Shown here: in pieces, positions 33,472-46,223 of the stretch
How the letters are laid out: every line of letters begins with the position of its first letter
How positions within the stretch are numbered: the stretch's first letter is position 1
Origin: Helianthus annuus
Lineage: Eukaryota; Streptophyta; Magnoliopsida; Asterales; Asteraceae
Assembly: GCF_002127325.2 (NCBI RefSeq)
Contig: NC_035435.2
Location: forward strand, 122,383,127 to 122,447,126
DNA: 64,000 nt
Reading direction: 5' to 3'
Position numbers and translations under genes: made by a program
The notes under the pieces: model-generated
What the model was told of the DNA's origin: nothing
Database searches by the model: none
The model's input: the letters and a program-made list of their open reading frames with translations, nothing else

Positions 33472-35870
33472 ATGGCTAGCTCTGACGAAGCAAACAGTCA
33501 TCCCGTGGAAGAAAACAACAATACCAGGATTAATATCACTGGTGCTGAATTGCAAGCGATGATAACCGCAGCGGTTGCTCAAGCTGTGGATAATAAGTTC
33601 AAGGAACCGAGTAATGTTCGGTCCAAAACTCATTCAAAGTCCCATTCTCATTCGCATACACAGAAGAAAGATGAGTCTCAACACTCCTCTAATCAGAGAA
33701 GTGAACCACAGAAGCAGATTGTTTTTGAACAGACTCCTAGTACACCAAGGGTTGTACCTATAAATACTTCATCTCCTATAAACCGAGAGATTTCACAGGA
33801 GAAAAGGGAGCAATCGATTGCATGAAATGGTTAGATGAAATGGAGACTGTGATAGACATCAGTGGATGTGCTAAGGAAGACATTGTGAAGTTCGTGTCTC
33901 AATCTTTCAAGGGCGATGCCCTCACTTGGTGGAAAGCATTGGTGTAATCCACTGGAAAGGTCCCTTTGTATAACCTTTCCTGGAACAAGTTTGTTGATCT
34001 GGTAAAGGACACTTATTGTCCTCAACATGATGTCGAGAGGATAGAGACTGACATCCTCACTTTGGTGATGAAGGACTTGGATTGTAGGTCCTATGTGACC
34101 AGTTTCAACTCGATGTCGAGGCTTGTACCATACTTGGTCACCCCTGAACCCAAACGCATTGCACGTTTCATCGGTGGTCTAGCCTTTGAAGTGAAAGGAA
34201 ATGTCAAGGCTTCTAAGCCTGCTACCTATAGATCCGCTGTGGATCTATCTTTGTACCTTACTCTTGATGTTGTGAGGAGTAGGGCAAAGAAAACCACTGA
34301 TGAGGGGAAAAGAAAGAGGGAAGAAGACCATTTTCACCAGTCGAACAAGAAGAACAAAGGGAACTCTGGTTCCAAGAAAGGGCAATCGGGTGACAAGCCC
34401 AGATGCAAGACTTGCAACAAGAAGCACTTTGGGAAGTGCAATCAGGACCCACAAGCTAAACCATGTGGGATTTGCAAGAAGAAAGGGCACAAGTCTGTGG
34501 AGTTCCAAAACATTAAGGATGCAACCTGTTACGGTTGCAATGAAAAGGGGCACATCAAGACAAATTGCCCCAAGAATGCTAAGAAGCCCTAGGAGGCGAA
34601 GAAAAACAATGCGAGAGTTTTTCAGATGAATGCTAGTGAAGCGGTGAACAACGAGAACATCATAACAGGTACCTTCCTCATTAATAATAACTATGCTAGA
34701 GTCTTATTTGATTCGGGTGCTGATAAGTCTTTTGTAGACCATAAGTTTTGTAAGTTATTGAATTTGCCTATTAAGACTCTAGACATAAAATATGAGGTAG
34801 AGCTTGCCGATGGTACCTTAGAAACAGCTTCAACTCTTCTTGATGGATGCTTTATATCCATTAAGAATCATTCTATCCCGCTATCCCTATTGCCAATGAA
34901 ATTGGCTGGGTTTGATATAGTTTTAGGCATGGATTGGTTGTCGCATAACCAAGCCCAAATTGCCTGTGATAAAAAGCTAGTTATTATCAAAACCCCTTCT
35001 GGTGAATCTGTCACTATTCAAGGAGATACACATTATGGGTTGCCCAACAATGTGTCTATTCTCAAGGTATCTCAGTGTTTGAAGAGCAGATGTGTCATAT
35101 ACATGGCACAAGTGACTGTGGATGACCCGAAGCCTAAGATCGAAGATATTCCAATCATCTCTGAGTATCCTGATGTCTTTCCCGATGAGTTACATGGATT
35201 ACCTCCTGAGAGGCAAGTAGAGTTCAGGATAGACATTCTGCCAGGATCTGCACCAATTGCACGAGCTCCTTATCGTCTAGCGCCTACTGAAATGAAAGAG
35301 CTCAGGACTCAATTGGACGACTTACTGGAAAAAGGTTTCATACAACCTAGCTCTTCGCCTTAGGGAGCTCCAATATTGTTTGTGAAGAAGAAAGATGGGT
35401 CAATGCGCTTATGCATTAATTATCGTGAATTAAATAAGGTCACAATCAAGAATCGTTATCCCTTACCCAGGATCGACGACTTATTTGATCAGCTCCAAGG
35501 GTCATGCTTCTTCTCGAAGATTGATTTGAGATCTGGGTATCATCAGCTCAAGGTTAGAACTGAAGATGTACCAAAGACAGCATTCAGAACAAGGTATGGA
35601 CATTATGAATTTTTAGTGATGCCTTTCAGGCTCACTAATGCGCCAGCAACATTCATGGACCTCATGAATAGAGTCTGCAAACCATACTTGGATAAGTTTG
35701 TCATCATCTTCATAGATGACATACTTATCTATTCTCGTAGCCAAGTTGATCACGAGAAGCACCTTCGATGTATCTTAGGATTGCTTCGACATGAGAAGTT
35801 GTATGCTAAATTATCCAAGTGCGAGTTCTGGCTTCGTGAAGTCCAATTCCTTGGACATGTTGTTAGTGAG
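33472..35870 (+). pseudogene. Gag-Pol of element 2, 5' part (broken)
   Basis: Starts MASSDEANSHPVEENN. A frameshift in early Gag (near 33750) is followed by stops at about 33944 (TAA), 34591 (TAG) and 35362 (TAG at a position that is Trp in element 1). Readable parts: Gag SFKGDALTWW; knuckles CKTCNKKHFGKC, a second knuckle with its last Cys changed to Phe (HKSVEF), and [14 protein letters not shown]; protease DSGADKSF; reverse transcriptase through FIDDILIYS to FLGHVVSE. In the PFG motif, Gly reads Arg (MPFRLTNAP). Cut at 35870 by element 3, target copy GTGAG. Confidence 0.9.
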
Positions 35871-38800
35871 TGTCACACCCCGATTTCCACGTGTCACCGG
35901 TGGGCCCGGTGTGGGGTACAGTGACGTAGTTGGCATCGTCATAGACAATCAACACAATATAATAATGCACAGCGGAAGCAGAATAGATACATTTCAACTT
36001 TTAAATAAATTGCAATAATAAATATGACAGTAGTTGAAACGGATCCACAGGCGGATCAAATACAAATAAGATAAAATATTGTTCAACAGATATTTGTCGT
36101 CCGAGCTTGCGAGACTATAGTGGACGCTCTTAGGAAACAGCCAGCCTATTTTCGTATAGTACCTGCACTTAACCTTTTGGGAAAAATACGTCAGTTTACA
36201 CTGGTAAATACAAATCGACTGACTCATTTTGAAAATGATTGAAAATTGATTTAAATGCACAAGGCATAAATATTTTTGTTAACTTGGGATAATTATATAA
36301 TATAAACTTGTGAACGATTTACATGCACTCGTATCTTTGGTGGCCCGGGATCTGCTGTCCGGGCTAAGAATTAAATGACACACCACATTAAAGAGTTATA
36401 CACGCCGAGTGTACGCCTACACCCCGTGCTCTGGTCGTGGCCATCTCGTAAGATAATGCCAAGGATATCCGGGACACGGTCAATAACCCCCCAAAGCCTA
36501 AAGTAAGACAAGACTGTTTAAACGAAGTCGCACAAGCTATTCAAGAATGTACACCCATAAGGAGCAGGACTTGTGCGCCCGATCAAGCGGTATTTTAAAT
36601 ACCGTACCCCAAGCCCGTATAGGGAAAATAAGTCAAAATGTATTTACCTGAGCAAGTATGTAACACAAACGGTAAGTGTGGTAGCTTTTACTGGGCCTCC
36701 TAATCTGGAACAAAGGTTTATAATTAACCTATTAGATTCCTAACGGGTCTTTTATTTAAGCCTAAGCTTTGACCGGTTAGTTTTAAGAATGATACGGTTT
36801 ACGCACGATTAAGCGAAAGACCGGATAGAATGTGATTTAGACCCGACAAGTTTGAATACTTGTATAATATGGGTATACTAAATACATTCTGGATTTTGAA
36901 ATAAAAATGATAACGTTTGACCCGTTTCGGTCAATTTACGCAAACTAGTTACGTAAACCGAACCGAACGCAAAAAGGGCGATACGGGTAGACAAATGATT
37001 CAAATGCAAGTTCCCTGATATAATATGCTTTAAATATGATATAATATCAGTAAGTTATGTTCTATATTGCCCGGAATAATTTTAAACTCAATTTATGCCT
37101 TAGAAGGGCATTTTGGTCTTTTTAAAAGATTATAAAAGAGTCAAATTAGAAATCTGAGTTTCGGGTCTGGTTCATACAGTAAATATACCTCATTTAACAT
37201 ATTATAACAGTAGGGTATGACCCATATATCAAATTTATCATTTAAAATCAAACTATGCACCGTAGGGGTATTTTAGTAAATTCACAAGGGCTAAAAATGC
37301 CAAAACTGGAAATCTGAGGTCATATACTTATACTTACTGTTATTATATGAAAATATGCTAATTACATCAGTAGGTATAAGTCTTACATGTTTAAAACAAG
37401 TATAACGCTTACTATGCGCTTAAAACGCTAAATATGCGATTTGGAGCCGTTTCCGGGTTTATATATGAAAGCTGAGATTTTTATATTTCCAGAAGGCTCA
37501 AAATAATTTATTTAACATTTCAAATCAGTAGAAAAAGGTTTCGGGTCAAAAGGATGTGTAAAACTCATTTTATGGCTTAAACGGTCAAAACCGACATAAC
37601 CCGAAATAACTAGGCGATCTAGGATCCGTTCAGCCAAAAATTAATTAAAAATCATCAAAATTCCCAGAATATTATAATACATCAGTTGGTAAAAAGTTTT
37701 ATACCAAAACGTGGCCAGAAATAGGTCATATGCGAAAAGGGTCGTTTATGTAAATTAAGAACATAGTTTTACGCTAATGGCCATAACTCAAAATCTGGAC
37801 CACCAACTGATCCGAAATTTTCAGTGCAAGTTTAGATATTAGAAATAAAGATTTCTACTCTTTCACTTTTCCAAAAATCATGTTTTATATCAAAAAGGGC
37901 AAAATAGTCAACTTTATGCATAAATCGGAAACATGCATTCGAATCGGCTAAGCATAGACTTAATCAACAAAAATTCCAGAAAGTTTTACCAAAATAAAAT
38001 GGTCAAAAATACTCTCCAATACAGATCTCAAACATGCATGTACGAATCCGAATCGATAGTCTACGAATTAGTCGTTTTATAGGACTTTCGGCTCCGATTC
38101 GTATTTATATTATAGATTGTCGGGTTGATGATGATAAAACACATTCTTATATGTATTACAAGTTATTTATGATGATCAATCAGATTACATGTCTAATATA
38201 TTAACATTCAAGCTTATTTTTGCAAAAATCACTTCTGTTGACTTTTTTGAAATACGTTTGACTCGACAATTAGCATGCATATAGTGGGAATCAGATATTA
38301 CCCTTTAGAGGGTTTGTTTCCCACATAAATACCAACATAAATCTGGTTTCAATTCGAGAAATGACTGATTGAAACTTGTTTAATCAGAAAGTCAAAGTGT
38401 ATGATCAAACAGTTTGACTTTTAGCAATAATCAAAGCAAGAACGGATTGGAGATCGAATTAGAAGCTTACCAAGGTCCTATTGATGTTAAGCTAACACTA
38501 GAAATCGGCCTTGATGTCCAGAAATGCTTCAGAGATGCTTGAGAGCTTTTGCAAGTTTGGAAGTTCTTGTTCACAACACAAGTGTTTAGTAAAATGAGCT
38601 TTGGATCAGATTTAAAGCTGAATTGTTGATGTTTGCAAGGGGTTACTGTGGCCTAGGCATGCATGCAATGTTATTGGAGCTTTTGGGAGGTGAAAACAGC
38701 TGTTACCCACTTAAATTCGGACCCAAATCGCTGCTGTTCGCGGATTCTGCACCTGGGTTTATTGGCAGCTCCAAAGTTTGCCCATTTGTTGCAGTTTTGG

Positions 38801-39486
38801 TCCCTGTACTTTGGTTGCGATGATTTGGCCATGAATCTTGACTCGTAAACCCCCGAATCTGGTTTTTAAGAACCTTAGGACATTTACCAACATGGTAATG
38901 TCCTCGGATAACTTTGCGCTCAACCGAAAAGCCATGAAATTCGACGTTGACGCTTTTAGTCCTTCAAGTACGGTTTTGGGCATAACTTTCTCATATGATA
39001 ACGAAACTTCATGAAATTTTTACCACATATTCTAGTGAGTATATTTTAGCTTTACAAAGCTTCGGGTCTGCCAAAAGATCACTCAGAGGTATAAATTCAA
39101 CATGTTGACACTTTTAGCCCCTATAGTTACGGTTTTGGCCATAACTTTCTCATACGTTGACGAAACTTCATGAAATTTTAACCACACATTCTAGTGAGTA
39201 TATTTTAGCTTTACAAAGCTTCGGGTCTGCCAAAAGTTCACTCAGAGGTATAAATTAAACATGTTGACACTTTTGGCCCCTATAGTTTGCAATACTTCAC
39301 TTTTGTGCAATTTCCGCGTCGTATGATCCATGAACCATCCGTTTAAGGTTATAAACATTATGTAGGGTTATCATAGAGCCTATTTATCCATTGTTGACAC
39401 TTTGGACCCTTATGTTCCATAGTTTTCACTGTTTGTCACTTTTAGTCCCTCTAAGGTATGTTTTCACATACCGGAACCTTATGGCA
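35871..39486 (-). repeat. Element 3 3' LTR (missing its first 45 bp)
   Basis: Matches 46224-49836. The 45 bp that begin the intact LTR on the minus strand (49881-49837) are absent. The junction to pol falls in a shared CACGTG. Confidence 0.88.
38970..39287 (-). repeat. Two 159-bp direct repeats in element 3 3' LTR
   Basis: Copies at 38970-39128 and 39129-39287 share TTCATGAAATTTT, TCTAGTGAGTATATTTTAGC and CTTCGGGTCTGCCAAAAG. The 5' LTR carries the same pair at about 49323-49639. On the minus strand each unit contains GTCAACATGTT and ACCTCTGAGTGA, a block also seen in the other LTR families. Confidence 0.88.
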
Positions 39487-42400
39487 CGTGCTTCCTTCGA
39501 AGCTTCTTTACCTGTCGATCCTCAATCGACAAAGGTTTTTCCACAAATTTTAGACTTTCGTCTATGTGTATATCTGTATGCGGTATAACCAGTGAATCGT
39601 CAGCGAAACACTTCTTCAAATTACAGATATGGAACACATTATGAATAGCGCTAAGTTCCTCAGGCAAGTTTAACTTATAAGCGACTGCCCCGACACGTTC
39701 GATTATCTCGAAAGGTCCTATGTATCTCGGGCTTAGCTTGCCTTTCTTTCCAAATCGCATTACACCTTTCCAAGGTGATACCTTAAGCAACACTTTATCA
39801 CCTACATCGAAGTGAAAATCCTTGCGCTTAGGATCCGCATAACTTTTCTGCCTATCCCTGGCAGCTTTCAAACGATCGCGAATCTGAATGATCTTATCTG
39901 TCGTTTCAAGAACGATATCTGGTCCTGACAACTGGACATCTCCAACTTCTGCCCAACAAATGGGCGATCTACACTTTCTACCATATAAGGCCTCAAAAGG
40001 CGCAGCTTTTATGCTGGAATGGTAGCTATTGTTGTAGGAGAATTCAATCAGTGGTAAGTTCTTATCCCAACTACCACCCAAATCGATCGCACATGCGCGA
40101 AGCATGTCTTCCAGAGTTTGAATAGTACGCTCACTCTGACCATCAGTCTGAGGATGATAAGCCGTACTAAAATTCAAACGAGTGCCCAACGACTGTTGGA
40201 AACTTTTCCAAAAATGCGACGTATATCTAGTATCTCTATCGGAGATAATAGATATAGGTATACCATGTAGCGCTACTATCTTATCGACGTATAATTGAGC
40301 TAACATATCTGATCTATACGTCTCTTTGATGGGTAGAAAATGAGCTGACTTAGTTAGTCTATCTACTATGACCCATATGGTATCATTTCCCTTTTTCGTC
40401 TTCGGCAACTTGGTGATAAAATCCATTGTCACCATTTCCCACTTCCATTTGGGAATTTCAGGTTGTTGAAGCAAACCTGACGGCTTCTGATGCTCGGCCT
40501 TGACTTGCGCACAAGTCAAGCATTTAGCTACATGCTCAGCTACTGACTTTTTCAAACCAATCCACCAGTAGTTTGATTTCAAATCCTGGCACATCTTATC
40601 TGCTCCAGGATGAACTGAGTATTTAGAGCTGTGGGCTTCCTGGAGGATAACATCCCGAAGTCCTCCATATACTGGAACCCATATTCGTCCGTTTAGTCGT
40701 AGCATTCCATCTTTGTCGTAGGATAACTGCTCCTCAGTTACTCCTAACTTCTCTGCAGGATAGTTAGCTTCCAACACAGCTTCCTTCTGTGCAGCTAACA
40801 CCCTTTTATTCAGATTATTTCTTATTTCAATGCGCTTGGCATTGATTCTGATTGGTTTCACCCTTTCCTTTCTGCTTAAGGCGTCGGCAACTACATTTGC
40901 CTTGCCTGGATGGTATCTTATCTCGCAGTCATAATCATTTAAAGTTTCCATCCATCGCCTTTGACGCATGTTCAATTCCTTCTGATTGAACAGATGCTGA
41001 AGACTCTTGTGATCTGAATATATTATACACTTGGTTCCATACAAGTAATGTCTCCATAGCTTCAAAGCAAATACGACTGCACCCAATTCCAAATCGTGGG
41101 TGGTGTAGTTCTTCTCGTGCACCTTTAGCTGTCGAGAAGCGTAGGCAATGACTTTGCCTCTCTGCATGAGTACACAGCCCATACCAGTGTGCGATGCATC
41201 GCAATACACTATGAAATCTTCTATGCCATCGGGCAATGTCAACACTGGCGCATTGCTCAGCTTCTTCTTCAGAATGTCAAAGGATTCCTGCTGCTTAGGG
41301 CCCCAATCAAACTTAATCTTCTTACGAGTCAACGAAGTTAGGGGCGCAGCAATTCTTGAAAAGTTCTCGATAAATCGCCTATAGTATCCTGCCAATCCGA
41401 GGAAACTGCGAATCTCAGTAGGCGTCTTCGGCTCCTGCCAATTCATGACTGCTTCGACTTTAGCGGGATCTACTTGGATACCACGCTCGCTTACTACATG
41501 TCCAAGGAACTGGACTTCTCGAAGTCAAAATTCACACTTCGAGAATTTGGCATAAAGCTTCTCTTGATGCAGAAGTTTGAGAATACAACGAAGGTGTTTC
41601 TCATGGTCAGCTTGGCTCTTCGAATAGATAAGGATGTCGTCAATAAAGACAATGATGAATTTATCTAGATAAGGCTTGCAGACACGGTTCATGAGATCCA
41701 TGAATGCGGCTGGTGCGTTAGTGAGCCCAAAAGGCATCACTAGGAACTCGTAATGTCCATAACGAGTCCTAAACGCGGTCTTGTGCACATCTTCATCTTT
41801 GACTTTCAACTGATGATAACCTGACCTGAGGTCAATCTTTGAGAAGTAGCTTGCTCCTTGCAGTTGATCGAACAGATCGTCGATTCTGGGTAACGGATAC
41901 CTATTCTTGATAGTGACCTTGTTAAGCTCACGATAATCGATGCACAGACGCATCGACCCATCCTTCTTTTTAACGAACAAGATTGGCGCTCCCCAAGGAG
42001 ATGAGCTAGGTCTAATAAAACCTTTAGCTAATAGATCATCCAACTGCGTCCTCAACTCCTTCATCTCCGTTGGTGCCAATCTGTATGGTGCTCTTGCTAC
42101 AGGTGCAGCGCCTGGTATGATATCTATCCGAAACTCTACTTGCCTATCTGGTGGCAAACCAGGTAGCTCTTCAGGGAAAACCTCAGGATATTCCGAAATA
42201 ACAGGAATATCTTCAATCTTCGGCTTCGGCTCATCAATGGTAACTTGTGCCATATAAATGACACATCCTTTCTGCATGCATCTGGATGCCTTGAGCATGG
42301 ACACTTGCTCCGGCAATCCATGATGGGTATCTCCTTGAATAGTAAGTGACTCACCAGACGGAGTCTTCACTATCACCTGCTTTCTATTGCACAGAATCTG

Positions 42401-43855
42401 GGCTTGATTACTCGACAACCAATCCATGCCTATCACTATGTCGAATCCAGCTAGTTTAAAGGGAAGCAAGGATAGCGGGAAAGAATGATTCCTAATGGAT
42501 ATAACACATCCATCTAGAACAGTCGAGGCGGTTTCTATGGTTCCATCGGCTAATTCCACCTCATATTTCACACTTAAGGTTTTAACAGGAAGGTTCAACA
42601 ATTTACAAAACTTATTATCTACAAACGACTTATCAGCTCCTGAATCAAACAAGACTCTAGCAAAAACATCATTTACAAGAAACGTACCTGTAATGACATT
42701 GTCGTCAAGAACTGCCTCCTTGGCGTCCATTCTGAAGACTCTCGCATTAGTCTTCTTTCCTTCATCTGCCTTCCTCGCATTCTTTGGGCAATTTGGCCGG
42801 ATATGCCCTTTCTCGTTGCAACCGAAACAAGTTGCATCCTTCATTTTCTTGCAATCCACAGCTTTATGATCTGTGGACTGATCCCCTTTCTTGAACCCCG
42901 ACCCTTTCCTATGGTCGTTGTTTCCCTTGTGTCATTTCTCAGATCTTCGTGAGGTGTCATCCTCACGTTTCCTTTTGTTCTCTTCCGAGCTCTTCATAGC
43001 TCTAAGTCTGACGACATCTTGAGTGAGGGAGAGGGATAGGTCAGCTACTGATCTAAATGTAGTAGGCCTTGAAGCCTTGATGCTTGCCTTTATCTCCGGT
43101 GCCAGACCCCCAATAAATCGAGCAATCCTACGCGGCTCCGGGGTCACCAGATAAGGCACTAACCGGGATAAGGTGTTGAACGTAGTAAGATACGCTTGAC
43201 AATCGAGATTCTTCATAACTAGAGACACAAAATCCGATTCAATTCTTTCAACCTCATGCTGCGGACAGAAATTCTCCTTGATCAGTGCTACAAACTGATC
43301 CCATGTCATGCTATACAGAGCGGTCTTTCCAGTAGCTTGTAGAAGCGACTTCCACCATGCTAACGCGTCTCCCTTGAACGACTGGGATGCGTACTTCACA
43401 ACATCCCTATCAGCACACCCGCTGATATCAACCACAGTATCCATCTCATCAATCCACGTCATACAATCGACGGCTCCCTTTTCCCCAGTGAAATCTCTGG
43501 GCTTGCAAGATACGAAGTATTTGTACGTACAGGACCTGCTGTGCGTATCATGGTTCATCTTAACTTCTTGCTTTGGGATGCTGCTGTGGTTGGAGGAGTG
43601 ATTATCATCCTCAGCTTTCTTCGGCTCACTCTTTTTAGAAGGTGGCTTACTATGAGCCTCAGAATGAGTCTTGGGCTTTGCGTGCGGTTCTGTTCGGGTC
43701 CTACTCCGAGTACCACTAGATTCCCTGAATTGCCTATCCATTGCTTTGCCAACAGCGTTATCTATCAGTGCTTGCAACTCTGCACCGGTAACGTGAATCT
43801 TTGCATTATTTGAGTGTTCCCCAGAATGACTGTTGGTCTCCTCCGATTTGGCCAT
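39482..43855 (-). pseudogene. Gag-Pol of element 3 (two stops, truncated end)
   Basis: Starts MAKSEETNSHSGEHSN at 43855. Gag is intact to a TGA at about 42929-42931. The frame resumes through the knuckle region, protease (DSGADKSF), reverse transcriptase ([10 protein letters not shown]), a second TGA near 41523 at a Trp position of element 1, RNase H ([21 protein letters not shown]) and a complete integrase core. It runs out at RRKHVP, where a deletion has removed the chromodomain tail. Upstream of [14 protein letters not shown] the first two knuckles are largely missing; only DHKAVDC of the second remains. Both stops fit single transitions. Confidence 0.9.
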
Positions 43856-44268
43856 TGTAGCTTTAAGCTACAATAAAGGACAAGGTCTAATTTAGAACCT
43901 AACAGTATTATCGTTCTAGACGATTTATTAACCATGGTATCAAGAACCTTAACAGTTAATTTTAATAAATTTCATTCAGGCTCTTATTAGCAATCAAGGA
44001 ATGAAAATATATATATTGGCACCATAGGCCTAGTCACTTCGGACAATTACTAAATTATAAATTTAGATTTTTATAGGATTATAAATTGTATAATTAAACA
44101 ATTAATCCTTTACTAGACAGAGGGTCATAAACCACAACTGTCACTATATGACATAGTCATAACCCGTAGGTATCAAGTCATTAATAGACTTGTATACAGA
44201 TATAATCTGTAGATAATTTATTAAAAAGGGTGGCTTGTGTGATTTTACAGATCACGCTTGGCCAGGAA

Positions 44269-44294
44269 TGTTAACATGTTTTCAGATGTTAACA
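44269..44294 (-). ncRNA. Conserved TGTTAACAT hairpin, element 3
   Basis: A perfect 9-bp inverted repeat TGTTAACAT/ATGTTAACA, with loop CTGAAAAC on the element strand. Located about 415 nt before the gag ATG. Confidence 0.65.
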
Positions 44295-44550
44295 GGGAGT
44301 TGAATCCTTTCAACCAGGTTTTACCATCATGGCCAGGCCTGTTAATAAGGCATTCAAGCTAGGTTATACCTTACTAAGATTCTTATAAAATGGCAAATCA
44401 AATAAAAATTGATATTTTCCATTATTTTAATATTATATTCATGCATATAAATAAAATGAGAAATTCAAATTAACCATTTCAAATTTCAAATAAAGTACTA
44501 GTACATCTTTGCCCTAAACGGGACTTTAATTCAAACATCACGAATAACAT

Positions 44551-44707
44551 GCCCGCGCAGGGGCTAAACAACTAACAATCAACGACAAATGAAATAAAAC
44601 AAACCCACGCAGGGGTTAACAGGACGACATACCCTCGCAGGGGTAGAATAAGGGAAATATACCCACGCAGGGGTAGAGTACAGGAATAGATGTCCACGCA
44701 GGGACAT
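44551..44707 (-). ncRNA. Hairpin array, element 3 (five stem-loops)
   Basis: On the element strand all loops are CTGCG plus T, A or C. Stems: 44690-44707 ATGTCC/GGACAT; 44660-44675 TACCC/GGGTA; 44630-44645 TACCC/GGGTA; 44602-44617 AACCC/GGGTT; 44551-44564 GCCC/GGGC. The stems differ from those of elements 1 and 2 on both sides together, preserving pairing. The 44690 hairpin begins about 27 nt after the ORF0 stop. Confidence 0.7.
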
Positions 44708-44733
44708 GAGTAATGAGATAACAATCAAAGGAT

Positions 44734-46017
44734 TCAATGATCCTTCTTACTCTTACCCTTGAGTAAGTCAAACACCTTCTTGAACATGCCACTGTTGCGT
44801 CGGCGATCAGCTCGCATCTCGTGTTGCAACTCGCGTCGCATGCTGTTAATCCCATGCAGGATTTCTTGAACCTGCGGCGGCGACATCATAGGCGCCGGTG
44901 GCGGTGGCTGGTACTGCTGCGGCTGCGGTGGCTGTGTCTGCTGGTAACCCGGAGGGTAGCCAAAGGTAGACTGCCCAGCAGTCCAAGTGTCTCCAAATGG
45001 ACCACTAGGTGGGAGCGAGCTGTAGTTCACAGCTTGCCAATAAGGGTCTCCTGTGTAATCATAAACCTGAGGGAAAACCTGCTCGAACGGGTTAAACTGA
45101 GCTGCGCTAGCATAAGCCGGAATCGGCTCTCCATAGTTCTGCGGCGGCAGAGGCGGGATCGGTACTGAAGTGACCTCCGATACGGGATGCTGAGACTCCC
45201 CCGTCTCGGACTCCTCGGGAAGAGGCGTGTAGCGGCTGCTACCAACATGTGGAGGGGTGCCTATGCGAATCCCTCCGCGCGTAGACGTGCGCGCATTCCT
45301 CCTTGGCCTCTGAGGCGGAGGAGGTAAAACTGGTGGCGGCGGTGGTGACGGAGTGATCACGTCACGCCATAGGGCCTCAGATAGGTCCTGCTGTAGAGGC
45401 GGCTGCTGCTGAAGCTGCTGCTGCTGAGAGTGGTGCTGCGAGTGCACCGGCGAACCATGGCGAGACTGGAGCATCGGAGAGTTGTGGCGGCTGGGGGTGT
45501 AATACCAATCGTACTGCTTAAATCTCTCCTGAAAGCTGTCCACACCATTGTAGGGTGATCCCCTAAATGGCGACCCATCCGATATCTCGATGGGATGGTT
45601 GGGCGTACCTGACGGTGGCAGTGAAGGGTCCGTGTCTTCATCAACTTCCATCTCGTGATCACCAGGAAAGTGGTCCTCCGGTCCTAGTGGGTTATGACCC
45701 ACTGGCTCATCCACAAAAGCATCAGGGTTATACAGACCCTGGTAAACTGGTGCTGGGTACTGGTGAGGTGACTGATGGAGCGGTATGTAAGATCCATGAG
45801 AACCATGGGGCCCATTCTCCGAGTGGGGCCCAAATGATTGGGGTAGTGATGGCGAAGTGCTCATAGACACCGAGTGTCTAGCCGGCTCAGCGAATGATCC
45901 CCAAAGATCATTGGCTGCAGTGTGGTGCGTAGCTGACGGAGCTCGTCTGTGTGAGGGTCCTGCCTCATGGTCGTGCGATGTAGTGAATCCTCCTCGACCT
46001 CTCATTCGTGGCGACAT
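44734..46017 (-). CDS. ORF0 of element 3 (intact)
   Basis: 427 residues, starting MSPRMRGRGGFTTSHDHEAG at the ATG that aligns with elements 1 and 2; an upstream extension of the open frame is leader sequence. Shared blocks: AGPSHRRAPSA, ARHSVSMSTSPS, SFGP, NPLGPEDHF, GTPNHPIEISDGS, DSFQERF and WYYTPSRHNSP, then a Gln/Pro-rich middle and a C-terminal helix VQEILHGINSMRRELQHE ending in LLKGKSKKDH. No membrane span or enzyme motif. It stays open while gag-pol of the same copy has two stops, but the copy is young, so selection cannot be inferred from this alone. Confidence 0.85.
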   Translation of the reverse strand: MSPRMRGRGGFTTSHDHEAGPSHRRAPSATHHTAANDLWGSFAEPARHSVSMSTSPSLPQSFGPHSENGPHGSHGSYIPLHQSPHQYPAPVYQGLYNPDAFVDEPVGHNPLGPEDHFPGDHEMEVDEDTDPSLPPSGTPNHPIEISDGSPFRGSPYNGVDSFQERFKQYDWYYTPSRHNSPMLQSRHGSPVHSQHHSQQQQLQQQPPLQQDLSEALWRDVITPSPPPPPVLPPPPQRPRRNARTSTRGGIRIGTPPHVGSSRYTPLPEESETGESQHPVSEVTSVPIPPLPPQNYGEPIPAYASAAQFNPFEQVFPQVYDYTGDPYWQAVNYSSLPPSGPFGDTWTAGQSTFGYPPGYQQTQPPQPQQYQPPPPAPMMSPPQVQEILHGINSMRRELQHEMRADRRRNSGMFKKVFDLLKGKSKKDH

Positions 46018-46208
46018 AATGATCCTGTCAAAATTTAAACAAGTTGCACAACAAATATATAAGACAAAGCAAATAATGAGATTAAAATAAAATAAACGAA
46101 ATGTTGAACATTTCCTAAGTTCTTTGTCTAGACTCGAAAATCGAGGAATGTGCAATTGTGTAACTGAGATTAAACACATTAGGATAGTGTTTAATTCACT
46201 CAGCGTTG

Positions 46209-46220
46209 GCTCTGATACCA
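46209..46220 (-). promoter_or_regulatory. Primer binding site (tRNA-iMet), element 3
   Basis: GCTCTGATACCA on the plus strand is TGGTATCAGAGC on the element strand, 3 bp from the 5' LTR end. Confidence 0.9.
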
Positions 46221-46223
46221 ACC

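Noticed and set aside
38623..38848. Short open frames repeated at 48976-49201
   Set aside because: They are in the two LTRs of element 3, antisense to its transcription, overlap each other, and have no recognisable motif.
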